The translations under genes and the position numbers were made by a program. This document shows, piece after piece, positions 5,638 to 12,317 of a stretch of DNA of 12,317 bases. The notes under the pieces are model-generated. The model saw only the letters and a list, made by a program, of their open reading frames with translations. It did not search any database and was not told the origin of the DNA. Source of the stretch: Thermoplasmatota archaeon (GTDB lineage: Archaea; Thermoplasmatota; JAQUQK01). The stretch is taken from positions 1 to 12,317 of the forward strand of contig JAQUQK010000007.1 of the NCBI GenBank assembly GCA_028716125.1, read 5' to 3'. Position 1 is the first letter of the stretch, and each line of letters opens with the position of its first letter.

Positions 5638-7055
5638 TTATTCGCCTCCTTTATGGCGGTTAGAATTTCATCTTTAGTGTGAATTTCGCCGCCTATTTTT
5701 GAATTGTGTACGAGTTCGCATTTGCCTGCAACAATGCGCTCAATTTCAGGGAAGTAGCCGCGAAGCGCCATTTCCGAGACAATGATTTTCTTTATTTTTC
5801 CTTTTGCCAAAATTTCCCTCAACCTCTTTTCAGGCGAAGGCCAGATGGTTACCGGGCGGAAGAAGCCAACTTTCATTCCCGATTTTCTTGCGTCCTGAAC
5901 AGCGCCAAGCGCTGGCCGGGCGGTTGCGCCGTATGATATGACGAGAATTTCGGCGTCTTCGATGAATTTCTCCTCAAACTGAACTAGGTCGTCTTTGTTC
6001 TCATTAATCTTGTCGCAGAACCACTTTACCATTCTCTCGTGGACTTCCTTTGTCGTCACGTCGCGCATTCCGTCTTCCTTATGCGTCGAACCTGTGACGT
6101 GGACGAAATGCCCAGTGCCGAAAGCGGGCATCGGGGCAGCCGTTCCCTGCTCGGGCTTTCCAAAAAAGTTTGAAATGCCTTGTTCTGGCATCCTGCGGTT
6201 AAGTATTTCAATTTTTTTTGGAATGCGCACGCTTTCCCTCAGATGACCTATCTCGCCATCGGCAAGAATTATCACCGGAACGCGGTATTTTTCGGAAAGG
6301 TTGAAAGCGCGTATTGTAAGATCGAAGCACTCCTGCACCGAACTGGGCGAGAGCGCAATTATCTCGTAGTCGCCGTGTGAACCAAAGCGGGCCTGCATCG
6401 CGTCGCCCTGCGCGGGCTTAGTCGCCTGCCCTGTGGATGGGCCCGAGCGCTGGACGTCCACAATCACGCAAGGAGTTTCGGTCATCACAGCATATCCGAT
6501 GTTTTCCTGCATTAATGAAAAGCCAGGGCCTGAAGTTGCAGTCATCGATTTTGCGCCAGCCCAGGACGCTCCAATGGCCGCGCCAATGGCAGAAATCTCA
6601 TCTTCGGTTTGTATGAATTTTCCTCCATTGAGCGGAAGGAGGCGCGACATTCCCTCTGCAATTTCGGTCGCTGGGGTGATTGGGTATCCGCCATAGAATT
6701 TGCATCCCGCTGCAATCGCGCCCTCGGCTATGGCTTCGTCGCCCTGGAGAAGGATGGTGCGCGGGGCAAGCGTTTTCATTTCTCTCGTGGAAGTTGGAAC
6801 TTTTGGCGCTGCCTGCGGCTTTTGTGCAGCACTGGGCGATGGCGCCGCCTTTTTCTCATCCAAAACGTCAATCGCGAATTCCGGGCAATGCTGCTCGCAG
6901 ATATGGCAATTTATGCAGTTTTCCGGATGCGCCACTTTCGGTACGGCAAACCCTTTCTTATTCAGCGCTTCCGATTCCTCAAGCACCTTTTTGGGGCACA
7001 TGAAAACGCAAATTCCGCAACCTTTGCAGTAGCGCTCGTCAATCCTGACAGACAT
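5634..7055 (-). CDS. korA: 2-oxoacid:ferredoxin oxidoreductase, fused ferredoxin-alpha (KorD-KorA)
   Basis: The first 65 or so residues are a two-cluster ferredoxin: Cys10, 13, 16, 20 in CKGCGICVFMC and Cys47, 50, 53, 57 in CINCHICEQHC. An Ala/Pro-rich linker (about residues 68-92) follows. The rest is an alpha subunit with the pyrimidine-binding YPITP at 124-128, then TEDEISAIGAAIGASWAG and GPGFSLMQENIGYAVMTE. It pairs with the KorB-KorC protein encoded downstream, so all four subunits sit on two chains. I chose ATG 7055 (MSVRIDERYC; 473 residues). The frame stays open to 7121, but a TATA-like box 26-34 bases before 7055 fits a leaderless start there, and the extra residues resemble no ferredoxin. 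Confidence 0.9.
   Translation of the reverse strand: MSVRIDERYCKGCGICVFMCPKKVLEESEALNKKGFAVPKVAHPENCINCHICEQHCPEFAIDVLDEKKAAPSPSAAQKPQAAPKVPTSTREMKTLAPRTILLQGDEAIAEGAIAAGCKFYGGYPITPATEIAEGMSRLLPLNGGKFIQTEDEISAIGAAIGASWAGAKSMTATSGPGFSLMQENIGYAVMTETPCVIVDVQRSGPSTGQATKPAQGDAMQARFGSHGDYEIIALSPSSVQECFDLTIRAFNLSEKYRVPVIILADGEIGHLRESVRIPKKIEILNRRMPEQGISNFFGKPEQGTAAPMPAFGTGHFVHVTGSTHKEDGMRDVTTKEVHERMVKWFCDKINENKDDLVQFEEKFIEDAEILVISYGATARPALGAVQDARKSGMKVGFFRPVTIWPSPEKRLREILAKGKIKKIIVSEMALRGYFPEIERIVAGKCELVHNSKIGGEIHTKDEILTAIKEANK
5645..5649 (-). promoter_or_regulatory. Shine-Dalgarno site inside the end of korA
   Basis: On the minus strand ggagg (within aaaggagg) lies seven bases before the GTG at 5637 and inside the last codons of the upstream gene. 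It decides the GTG start over the ATG three codons later and suggests coupled translation of the two subunits. Confidence 0.75.
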
Positions 7056-7081
7056 TAGAACCGTCCGATAATTTGCGGGCG

Positions 7082-7089
7082 ATATTAAA
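7082..7089 (-). promoter_or_regulatory. TATA-like box of the Kor operon
   Basis: On the minus strand this reads tttaatat, about 27-34 bases before the ATG at 7055. That puts the transcription start at or next to the start codon. It shares an 80-base gap with the maf promoter. Confidence 0.5.
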
Positions 7090-7106
7090 GACAATCGGTC
7101 GTTAGA

Positions 7107-7116
7107 TTCATATTTT
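7107..7116 (+). promoter_or_regulatory. TATA-like box of maf
   Basis: The bases ttcatatttt are centred about 25 bases before the ATG at 7136. This suits a leaderless transcript, and no Shine-Dalgarno site is visible. Confidence 0.45.
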
Positions 7117-7135
7117 GTCAAGCGCTAACATCACT

Positions 7136-7699
7136 ATGGCCAAGTTGGTTCTCGCCTCAGCCTCTCCGCGCCGCCGCGAAATTTTGGGGATGATGGGAAT
7201 TGAATTCGAGGCCGTGAATTCGCAAGTTGGCGAAGAGCAAAAGGGAAAGGAAATCCCGCGAAGATATGTTCTGCGCCTTGCAAAAGAGAAGGCGGAGGCG
7301 GTTGCGCAAAAATATCCGGGCGAATGGATTCTTGCCGCAGATACGGCGGTAGTTCTTGGAAATAAAATTATCGGGAAGCCGCGCGATGGCGCAGATGCAG
7401 AGCGAATTCTTTCCAAATTGTCAGGCAAGCAGCACAAAGTCCTTACCGGAATCGCGCTTTTCAACGGGCGTTGCTGCATGATGAACATTGTTTCAAGCAA
7501 AGTGAAATTCCGCAAACTCTCGGCGCAAGAAATCAAGAATTATGTCAATACTGGCGAGCCAATGGACAAGGCGGGCGCTTACGGCATCCAGGGCAGGGGC
7601 GCATTTCTTGTTGAAAGCGTCAGCGGCTCATACACAAATGTCATTGGGCTTCCGGTAAAAGAGACAAGGGAAATGCTATCTATGGCGGGGATTCTGTAA
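7136..7699 (+). CDS. maf: Maf/YhdE-like nucleotide pyrophosphatase
   Basis: A 187-residue house-cleaning enzyme that hydrolyses nucleoside triphosphates to the monophosphate and pyrophosphate. The Maf signature LASASPRRREIL is at 6-17, the catalytic-site AADT with Asp69 at 67-70, and GKP at 80-82. KAGAYGIQG (145-153) and SYTNVIGLP (165-173) are typical of the YhdE branch, which acts on dTTP, UTP and modified pyrimidine nucleotides, rather than of the m7GTP-directed YceF branch. I chose ATG 7136 because the Maf motif starts right after it; a TTG at 7115 in the same frame is less likely. Its stop codon directly abuts the stop of the opposing membrane protein gene. A T6 run at 7703-7708 could end its transcript inside that gene. 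Confidence 0.93.
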   Translation: MAKLVLASASPRRREILGMMGIEFEAVNSQVGEEQKGKEIPRRYVLRLAKEKAEAVAQKYPGEWILAADTAVVLGNKIIGKPRDGADAERILSKLSGKQHKVLTGIALFNGRCCMMNIVSSKVKFRKLSAQEIKNYVNTGEPMDKAGAYGIQGRGAFLVESVSGSYTNVIGLPVKETREMLSMAGIL

Positions 7700-7990
7700 T
7701 TATTTTTTCTTTGTTGCGCCAAATCCGCTAACCCAGACGTAAACCGTGGCACTTAGAACGATTACAACCACGAATGCAATTACAACAATCCAGAGTATTG
7801 TCCAGAATGTCGTAGTTATCTTCAGTGAATTGAAAATGTTAAGAATTGCGCCGATAAATCCTGCATTGATGATGGAAATAAATACGGAAATCTTTGCCCA
7901 TTTTAACGCAATTCGGCTATCTTTTTCGTTTGATTCCAGAAGCGAAATAATTTTGTCGAGTTGTTTTGAATAATCGGGTGAATTTTCCAT
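7700..7990 (-). CDS. small two-helix membrane protein, function unknown
   Basis: I do not recognise this 96-residue protein. The N-terminal 30 or so residues are charged and helical (KQLDKIISLLESNEKDSRI). Two hydrophobic segments follow at about 33-52 and 62-86, and then a basic tail ending GATKKK. The topology is probably a hairpin in the membrane with both ends cytoplasmic, since both ends are charged. I chose ATG 7990; the frame also opens at a TTG at 8002, inside a palindrome. The gene is convergent with maf with no gap, and divergent from ABCE1 across 99 bases. The N-terminal helix recalls small regulatory or coiled-coil membrane proteins, but no function can be assigned. Confidence 0.7.
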   Translation of the reverse strand: MENSPDYSKQLDKIISLLESNEKDSRIALKWAKISVFISIINAGFIGAILNIFNSLKITTTFWTILWIVVIAFVVVIVLSATVYVWVSGFGATKKK

Positions 7991-7998
7991 ATAAACGA

Positions 7999-8011
7999 CC
8001 AATTAAATTGG
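7999..8011. promoter_or_regulatory. perfect 13-base palindrome upstream of the small membrane protein
   Basis: The bases ccaatt-a-aattgg form a perfect six-base inverted repeat around one A. It ends nine bases before the ATG at 7990, in the gap shared with ABCE1. It could be an operator covering the start region. It is too close to the ATG to be a standard TATA box. Confidence 0.4.
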
Positions 8012-8089
8012 CATCAAACTCATTGTTAAGAAGATTTTGTTTAATCTCAACCATTTTATCCGAAAATCTGATACACCCCTTGTTGAAAT

Positions 8090-9868
8090 ATGAGAATAGC
8101 CGTTCTTGTTAGAGACAGGTGCCACCCAAAGAAGTGCTCCTATGAGTGCCAGCGCTTCTGCCCCCGCGTGCGCATGGGCGACGAAACAATCGTCATTTCG
8201 CAGGACCAGGACAAGAAGCCAATAATCTCGGAGCCGCTTTGCGCCGGATGCGGCATCTGTGTCAATAAGTGCCCGTTTGAGGCAATCAAAATTATCGGAT
8301 TGCCAGAGGAACTCAAGACCGAAGTCGTTCACCAGTATGGCCAGAATGGTTTCCGCCTTTATCGCCTCCCTGTTCCAAAGAAAGGGCAAGTTACAGGTAT
8401 CTTGGGTCCAAATGGCATAGGAAAAACAACCGCGATCAGAATTCTTTCGGGCCAGGAAGTTCCAAACCTTGGCAAATTCGAGGAAAAACCAGACTGGGCG
8501 AAGGTTCTGGAATATTACGCAGGTTCCGAGCTTTACGATTATCTCAAGCAGATTGTTGAAAAGAAAATTACAGTTTCATTCAAACCGCAGTATGTCGATT
8601 CAATTCCGAAGGCGTTCAAGGGAAAGGTCAGGGCCTTGCTTGCAAAAGTGAGCCAGGACTACATGCCGATTGTCCGGGATTTCGGGCTTGAGAAAATCAT
8701 AGACCGCGAAGTTGAAACAATATCCGGCGGAGAACTCCAGCAGGTTGCGATTGCGGCAACAATGCTAAAAGAAGCGGACATTTATTTCTTCGATGAACCA
8801 TCGTCATATCTTGACATAGCGCAGCGCCTCAAGATTGCAAGGAAGATACGCTCGCTTGCAGAAGAGAAAGGCAAGTATGTGATGGTAATAGAGCACGACC
8901 TTGCAATTTTAGACTTCCTCGCCGACAACGCCCATCTGATTTACGGCTCTGAAGGCGCTTACGGTATTTTCGCGCATCCCCAGCCGGTGAGAAGCGCCAT
9001 AAACACGTACCTTTCCGGATACCTGCGGGACGAAAACGTAAGATTCCGCGACCATTCAATTGAATTTGACGTGAGAGCGCCAAAACCGCTTGACAACGTC
9101 GCCCGCCTCATCAACTTCGAATCCCTGCGCAAGAAATTCGACTCCTTCGACTTTGAGTCAAGTTCCGGCACGGTCCACAAGGGCGAAGTGATTGGAATCG
9201 TCGGCCCGAACGCCACAGGAAAAACCACCTTCGTCAAGATGCTCGCAGGCGTCATCCAGCCCGACGAAGGCAAGATAGAAAAAAGCATCAAGGTTTCATA
9301 CAAGCCGCAGTACATCAAGGCGGCCGAATCCGAATCAAACGTCGAGATGATGTTGCGAATGGCGCTCAAGGGCAGGTTTGACGGCACTTTCTTCCAGACG
9401 GAAATCGCGCATCCGCTCCAGCTCAAATATCTTTACAACAAGCAGGTCAATGAGCTTTCAGGCGGTGAGCTTCAGCGCGTTGCTGTTGCATTGTGCCTTG
9501 GCCAGGAAGCGGACGTTTACCTTCTCGACGAGCCGTCGGCTTATCTTGACAGCACCCAGAGAATGGAATGCGCCAAGACCATAAGGCGCATAATGGAAAA
9601 GCAGCAGACTTCGGGAATGATTGTCGACCACGACGTCTATTTCATCGACATGGTTTCAGATTCAATCATGGTCTTCGGCGGGGAACCGAGCAAGAAAGGC
9701 ATTTCAGAAGGGCCGTACGGAATGCGAAAGGGAATGAACGTTTTCCTGCAAAGGATGGACATAACTTTCAGAAGGGACGAGGAAACGAAGCGCCCGCGCA
9801 TAAACAAGACCGGTTCGCGCCTTGACAGGGAGCAGCGCGGCTGGGGCGAATACTACTACCAGGAATGA
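8090..9868 (+). CDS. abce1: ribosome-recycling ATPase ABCE1 (RNase L inhibitor homologue)
   Basis: This complete 592-residue ABCE1 splits ribosomes after termination, working with release factor. An N-terminal iron-sulfur domain has Cys11, 16, 20, 24 and Cys51, 54, 57, 61. Nucleotide-binding domain 1 has Walker A GPNGIGKTT (106-114), signature ISGGE (211-215), Walker B DEP (235-237) and switch His269. Domain 2 has GPNATGKTT (372-380), LSGGE (456-460), DEP (480-482) and His514. All key residues are present, and the family is confined to archaea and eukaryotes. No Shine-Dalgarno site precedes the ATG; a weak T-rich attttatc at 8053-8060 may be the TATA box. The stop is seven bases from the stop of the opposing gene. 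Confidence 0.97.
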   Translation: MRIAVLVRDRCHPKKCSYECQRFCPRVRMGDETIVISQDQDKKPIISEPLCAGCGICVNKCPFEAIKIIGLPEELKTEVVHQYGQNGFRLYRLPVPKKGQVTGILGPNGIGKTTAIRILSGQEVPNLGKFEEKPDWAKVLEYYAGSELYDYLKQIVEKKITVSFKPQYVDSIPKAFKGKVRALLAKVSQDYMPIVRDFGLEKIIDREVETISGGELQQVAIAATMLKEADIYFFDEPSSYLDIAQRLKIARKIRSLAEEKGKYVMVIEHDLAILDFLADNAHLIYGSEGAYGIFAHPQPVRSAINTYLSGYLRDENVRFRDHSIEFDVRAPKPLDNVARLINFESLRKKFDSFDFESSSGTVHKGEVIGIVGPNATGKTTFVKMLAGVIQPDEGKIEKSIKVSYKPQYIKAAESESNVEMMLRMALKGRFDGTFFQTEIAHPLQLKYLYNKQVNELSGGELQRVAVALCLGQEADVYLLDEPSAYLDSTQRMECAKTIRRIMEKQQTSGMIVDHDVYFIDMVSDSIMVFGGEPSKKGISEGPYGMRKGMNVFLQRMDITFRRDEETKRPRINKTGSRLDREQRGWGEYYYQE

Positions 9869-9875
9869 TTGCGGT

Positions 9876-10214
9876 TCACGCGCTGTCGTACACGGGGATT
9901 TTGCCATCGAGATAATCCTGGAGATTTTCCCATAACCGCAGGTGCCCTGAATGTATGTTATACACTATGAAGTTCCCGTTTTGAACCGCATACCATGAGA
10001 GCATACCCGGGGTAGTTGAAGTGTCAAGGTATTGCTTTATTTTGAATCCGCCAATCCTCGTCGTCGCCTCAACCCAATAGCCCTTTTCGTCCTGGCCTTT
10101 TCCAGTTATCGTGGCTTCTGCGCTATAGTCCGTGAAATATAGGTAAGCCGCAAATCCGCCGAGGGCCGCCAAGGCCACAGCCAAAATTATCAGGGCTTTG
10201 AAGATTGCTTTCAT
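9876..10214 (-). CDS. membrane-anchored extracytoplasmic protein, function unknown
   Basis: I do not recognise this 112-residue protein. Residues 1-25 (basic KAIFK, then IILAVALAALGGFAAYLYF) form a single N-terminal anchor or signal. The remaining 85 or so residues look like a small beta-rich domain (ATITGKGQDEKGYWVEATT, WYAVQNGNFIVYNIH) facing outside the cell. It has no cysteines and no visible active-site motif. I chose ATG 10214 because a TATA-like box lies about 31 bases upstream and the anchor starts immediately. The frame also opens at 10292, adding 26 residues. It is divergent from the zinc-ribbon gene and tail to tail with ABCE1. Confidence 0.7.
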   Translation of the reverse strand: MKAIFKALIILAVALAALGGFAAYLYFTDYSAEATITGKGQDEKGYWVEATTRIGGFKIKQYLDTSTTPGMLSWYAVQNGNFIVYNIHSGHLRLWENLQDYLDGKIPVYDSA

Positions 10215-10240
10215 TTCTATCGGCAGGGCATTCGTTTTGA

Positions 10241-10249
10241 AGTATATCT
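10241..10249 (-). promoter_or_regulatory. TATA-like box of the anchored protein
   Basis: On the minus strand this reads agatatact, centred about 31 bases before the ATG at 10214. It supports that start over the one at 10292. Confidence 0.45.
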
Positions 10250-10290
10250 GCCTATCGAACAAGCCAAGAAAACCCTTTTTAACGCTCTTC

Positions 10291-10297
10291 ATATAAC
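10291..10297 (+). promoter_or_regulatory. TATA-like box of the zinc-ribbon membrane protein
   Basis: The bases atataac would place transcription near 10320. That is downstream of the ATG at 10309 and 13 bases before the ATG at 10333. If this box is used, the shorter protein starting MKLLPQ is the real product. Confidence 0.35.
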
Positions 10298-10308
10298 TAA
10301 ATGATTTT

Positions 10309-12048
10309 ATGGATGGGGCCGAGACACCGAAGATGAAACTGCTTCCTCAGATTATATTAGCCGTCCTGCTTGCAATCTCCGCAGGACTCTACATTGCCGG
10401 AGTCGTTGTCAGCACCAAGACAACTGCGCTTGACTCCACGATGCTTGCATATGCGGGCCTTGTTGCAGGTTCCGTAGTGATTGCAATAATAGCGGCGCCG
10501 CAGTCTGTCCTTTACACGCTGATGCTTTTTGGCATATACGCATGCGGAGCCTTTGCATCACTGTTCCATGGCATACAGTATGTCGAGGCGCTCGCCCAGT
10601 TCCAGTCTATGGCAGGACTGAAGGCTCTTGCAATCATAGTCGGCATACTGCTGTTGGCGGGATTTGCGGCACTCAGCATTCTAATAAAGGGATGCAGGAG
10701 CAAGGAGCGGATTGAGAAATATTGCAGAGAGGAGACATGGCATATAATACCCCAGATAGTGGCCGCTTTCCTGGTTTTCATATTCGGCATGATTTCGATG
10801 GGCAATTGGATTGCATACCAAGCATCCGACGTGGGCAAGGCCCTGCTGAATCTCAAGATTGGCGCCGACTTCATGGCAGGCCACGTCGCGTTTGAGATAA
10901 TCAGCATGATCCTGATTTGCGCAACCGTTTTCTGGATTCAGAGAAGAAAGCTATGGTGCAGGCACTGCATAGCAAATCTGCCAGAGGAGAAAAAGGAAGA
11001 AGCGCCAGCGCCAGTTGAGGAGACAAAGGCCGAAAGCGTTCCTGCCCTTGAAGAAGTGATTGAGGAGGAGAAGCCGAAGGAAAAGAAACCATTCTTCGTT
11101 TTCGCATTATTCAAGAAAAAGCCAAAAGAAGAGAAGGAAGCGGAGCAACAGGTTTGCGAAGCCCCATTGCCTGCCGCGGCAGAGCCAGATAGGCGAAAAG
11201 GCATTGCATTCTCGTTCACCAAGAAGGACAAGCTTGTGGTTGTCGGAACGGAGCCAATTGGCGAGAAAAAGGGAGAAGAGTGCGCCGAGCCTGCCGCCGC
11301 AATCGTTCCCCCTGTGCTAGCGATGGAGGAAAAGAAAGGTCCCGTGTGCCCGTCCTGCGGAAAGGAACTATATCTCACTGCTTACAGATGCCCGCACTGC
11401 AACCACTACCAGGAATTCGGAATCTGCCCTGAATGCAAATCAGAGACAACGGTTTGCGGCACTTGCGGAAAGATCGTTTTAATGTCCGATGAGAAATGCT
11501 CCTGCGGCTCGCCGATAATTCAAGAAATCCAATGCGAGAAATGCAATGAAGTTTACCACATTGAAGTTTGGAAGGGAATACGCCCGCCGGGACCGATTTG
11601 TTCATCATGCAAGAGCGAGCTTTACTTTACGGTCCACGACTGCCCGGAATGCGGAGCGCAAAACGACTTCCAGACCTGCACCAAATGCGGCATGGAGCAT
11701 CTTGACGACGGATCGAAGATAGAAGGAAACGTAAAATGCAAATCGTGCGGCGCAGAATTCGAGTTCGGCGTCTGGACTGGAAAGAAGCCAAAGCCGTACT
11801 TCTGCCCCATATGCGGGCGCGAGGCAAAGATGATGACGGTGGTATGCCCCGAGTGCGGGCAAGAGTCAAAATCGCGCTTCTGCGCAAGCTGCAACGACCT
11901 GGTCACAAAGTGCCTGGAATGTGGCGCGATCAACATGCTTCACGACAAGACATGCCGCGGATGCAACAAGCCGTTTGGAACGCCATATACGGTTTGCCCT
12001 AAGTGCGGACTGCGCATCGGCAATCCCATGGATTATGTGAAAAAGTAA
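10309..12048 (+). CDS. six-span membrane protein with a tandem zinc-ribbon array
   Basis: This 579-residue protein matches no family I can name. Six hydrophobic segments lie at about 12-34, 46-63, 66-86, 103-126, 147-169 and 189-210. A CRHC pair (217-220) comes next, then an acidic and basic linker rich in E, K, P and A (about 223-345). The C-terminal 235 residues hold 15 CxxC pairs and one CxC, enough for about eight zinc ribbons. They are built from a repeat of about 68 residues (see findings). The basic linker suggests the array is cytoplasmic. Such ribbons bind nucleic acid or protein, so a membrane-tethered adaptor is possible, but no activity is shown. A start at 10333 is a real alternative. 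Confidence 0.85.
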   Translation: MDGAETPKMKLLPQIILAVLLAISAGLYIAGVVVSTKTTALDSTMLAYAGLVAGSVVIAIIAAPQSVLYTLMLFGIYACGAFASLFHGIQYVEALAQFQSMAGLKALAIIVGILLLAGFAALSILIKGCRSKERIEKYCREETWHIIPQIVAAFLVFIFGMISMGNWIAYQASDVGKALLNLKIGADFMAGHVAFEIISMILICATVFWIQRRKLWCRHCIANLPEEKKEEAPAPVEETKAESVPALEEVIEEEKPKEKKPFFVFALFKKKPKEEKEAEQQVCEAPLPAAAEPDRRKGIAFSFTKKDKLVVVGTEPIGEKKGEECAEPAAAIVPPVLAMEEKKGPVCPSCGKELYLTAYRCPHCNHYQEFGICPECKSETTVCGTCGKIVLMSDEKCSCGSPIIQEIQCEKCNEVYHIEVWKGIRPPGPICSSCKSELYFTVHDCPECGAQNDFQTCTKCGMEHLDDGSKIEGNVKCKSCGAEFEFGVWTGKKPKPYFCPICGREAKMMTVVCPECGQESKSRFCASCNDLVTKCLECGAINMLHDKTCRGCNKPFGTPYTVCPKCGLRIGNPMDYVKK

Positions 12049-12085
12049 TTTTTTCTTCTCATATTCATTTTTTTTTGGTTTTTTT
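12049..12085 (+). terminator. T-tract terminator of the zinc-ribbon gene
   Basis: Directly after the TAA stop come T6 (12049-12054), T9 (12068-12076) and T7 (12079-12085), with no hairpin. Archaeal RNA polymerase terminates at such T-runs. Confidence 0.7.
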
Positions 12086-12101
12086 GAATTTAAAATCAGC
12101 G

Positions 12102-12119
12102 AAAAAAATATTGAAAAAA
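12102..12119 (-). terminator. T-tract terminator of radA
   Basis: A7 (12102-12108) and A6 (12114-12119) read as T-runs on the minus strand just past the radA stop. Together with the plus-strand runs they make a two-way terminator between convergent genes. Confidence 0.6.
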
Positions 12120-12132
12120 TAAAGAGAAATTT

Positions 12133-12317
12133 TTAGTCCCGTATCCCTTCCGTCGTTACAGTTATCACCGCTTCGCCTTCGGGAAGGTTGGGGGAGTCTA
12201 TCAGCTTGATTATGCGCTTGTCGGCCTTTGACTTGCGCAGGTACAGACGGTAGGTCGCAGTGTGCGCAACTATGTGCCCTCCAATCGGGCGCGTCGGGTC
12301 TCCAAACATAATTCCTG
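12133..12317 (-). CDS. radA: DNA repair and recombination protein RadA, C-terminal part
   Basis: Only the last 60 residues are in the window; the gene continues past the right edge. They contain FGDPTRPIGGHIVAHTATYR, then LYLRKSKADKRIIKLIDSP and NLPEGEAVITVTTEGIRD, which is the C-terminal end of the archaeal RadA/Rad51 ATPase core. RadA forms filaments on single-stranded DNA and performs strand exchange in homologous recombination. The stop is TAA at 12133-12135, in an open frame that runs to the window edge. It is convergent with the zinc-ribbon gene. Confidence 0.93.
   Translation of the reverse strand, partial: GIMFGDPTRPIGGHIVAHTATYRLYLRKSKADKRIIKLIDSPNLPEGEAVITVTTEGIRD

Noticed and set aside
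10938..11378. A 146-residue minus-strand frame within the zinc-ribbon gene
   Set aside because: It is a Ser/Phe-rich antisense shadow of the Lys/Glu-rich linker.

Overview
The window is a compact piece of an archaeal chromosome. The evidence is a complete ABCE1/RLI ribosome-recycling ATPase, an archaeal MBF1 transcription factor, the C-terminus of a RadA recombinase, a tRNA-Asn gene split by two short introns, T-tract terminators, and start codons that often sit about 26 bases from a TATA-like box with no Shine-Dalgarno site. I cannot fix the lineage. Tight packing and fused enzyme subunits would suit a small-genome (for example DPANN) archaeon, but that is inference.

Layout. Positions 33-971 encode ornithine carbamoyltransferase. 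Positions 972-1636 hold no protein gene. They carry tRNA-Asn(GTT) with two introns, two copies of a 15-base repeat that resembles the 5' end of the next tRNA, a CAT-anticodon tRNA (probably Ile2), three more hairpins, and tRNA-Asp(GTC). A minus-strand block (1637-3822) follows: a membrane acyltransferase 3 gene broken by one extra A in an A8 run, then MBF1, then a RimI-like N-acetyltransferase. An unrecognised plus-strand gene (3860-4294) overlaps the tail of a minus-strand two-gene operon (4291-7055). That operon packs four subunits of a 2-oxoacid:ferredoxin oxidoreductase, probably 2-oxoglutarate-specific, into two polypeptides: ferredoxin-KorA and KorB-KorC. Then come a Maf nucleotide pyrophosphatase (+), a two-helix membrane protein (-), ABCE1 (+), a single-anchor extracytoplasmic protein (-), a 579-residue protein with six predicted membrane segments and a large tandem zinc-ribbon array (+), and the 3' end of radA (-).

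How it fits together. The only clear functional unit is the Kor operon, whose 4-base GTGA overlap and strong Shine-Dalgarno site suggest coupled translation. Most other genes are single housekeeping units of translation (tRNAs, ABCE1, RimI), transcription (MBF1), nucleotide hygiene (Maf), amino-acid metabolism (OTC) and recombination (RadA). Convergent neighbours end within -4, 0 and 7 bases of each other, so several transcripts probably end inside the opposing gene.

The items most worth a second look are the two-intron tRNA-Asn, the tRNA-like repeats and hairpins beside it, the odd CAT tRNA, the fused Kor enzyme, the A8 frameshift, and the membrane-anchored zinc-ribbon array protein.
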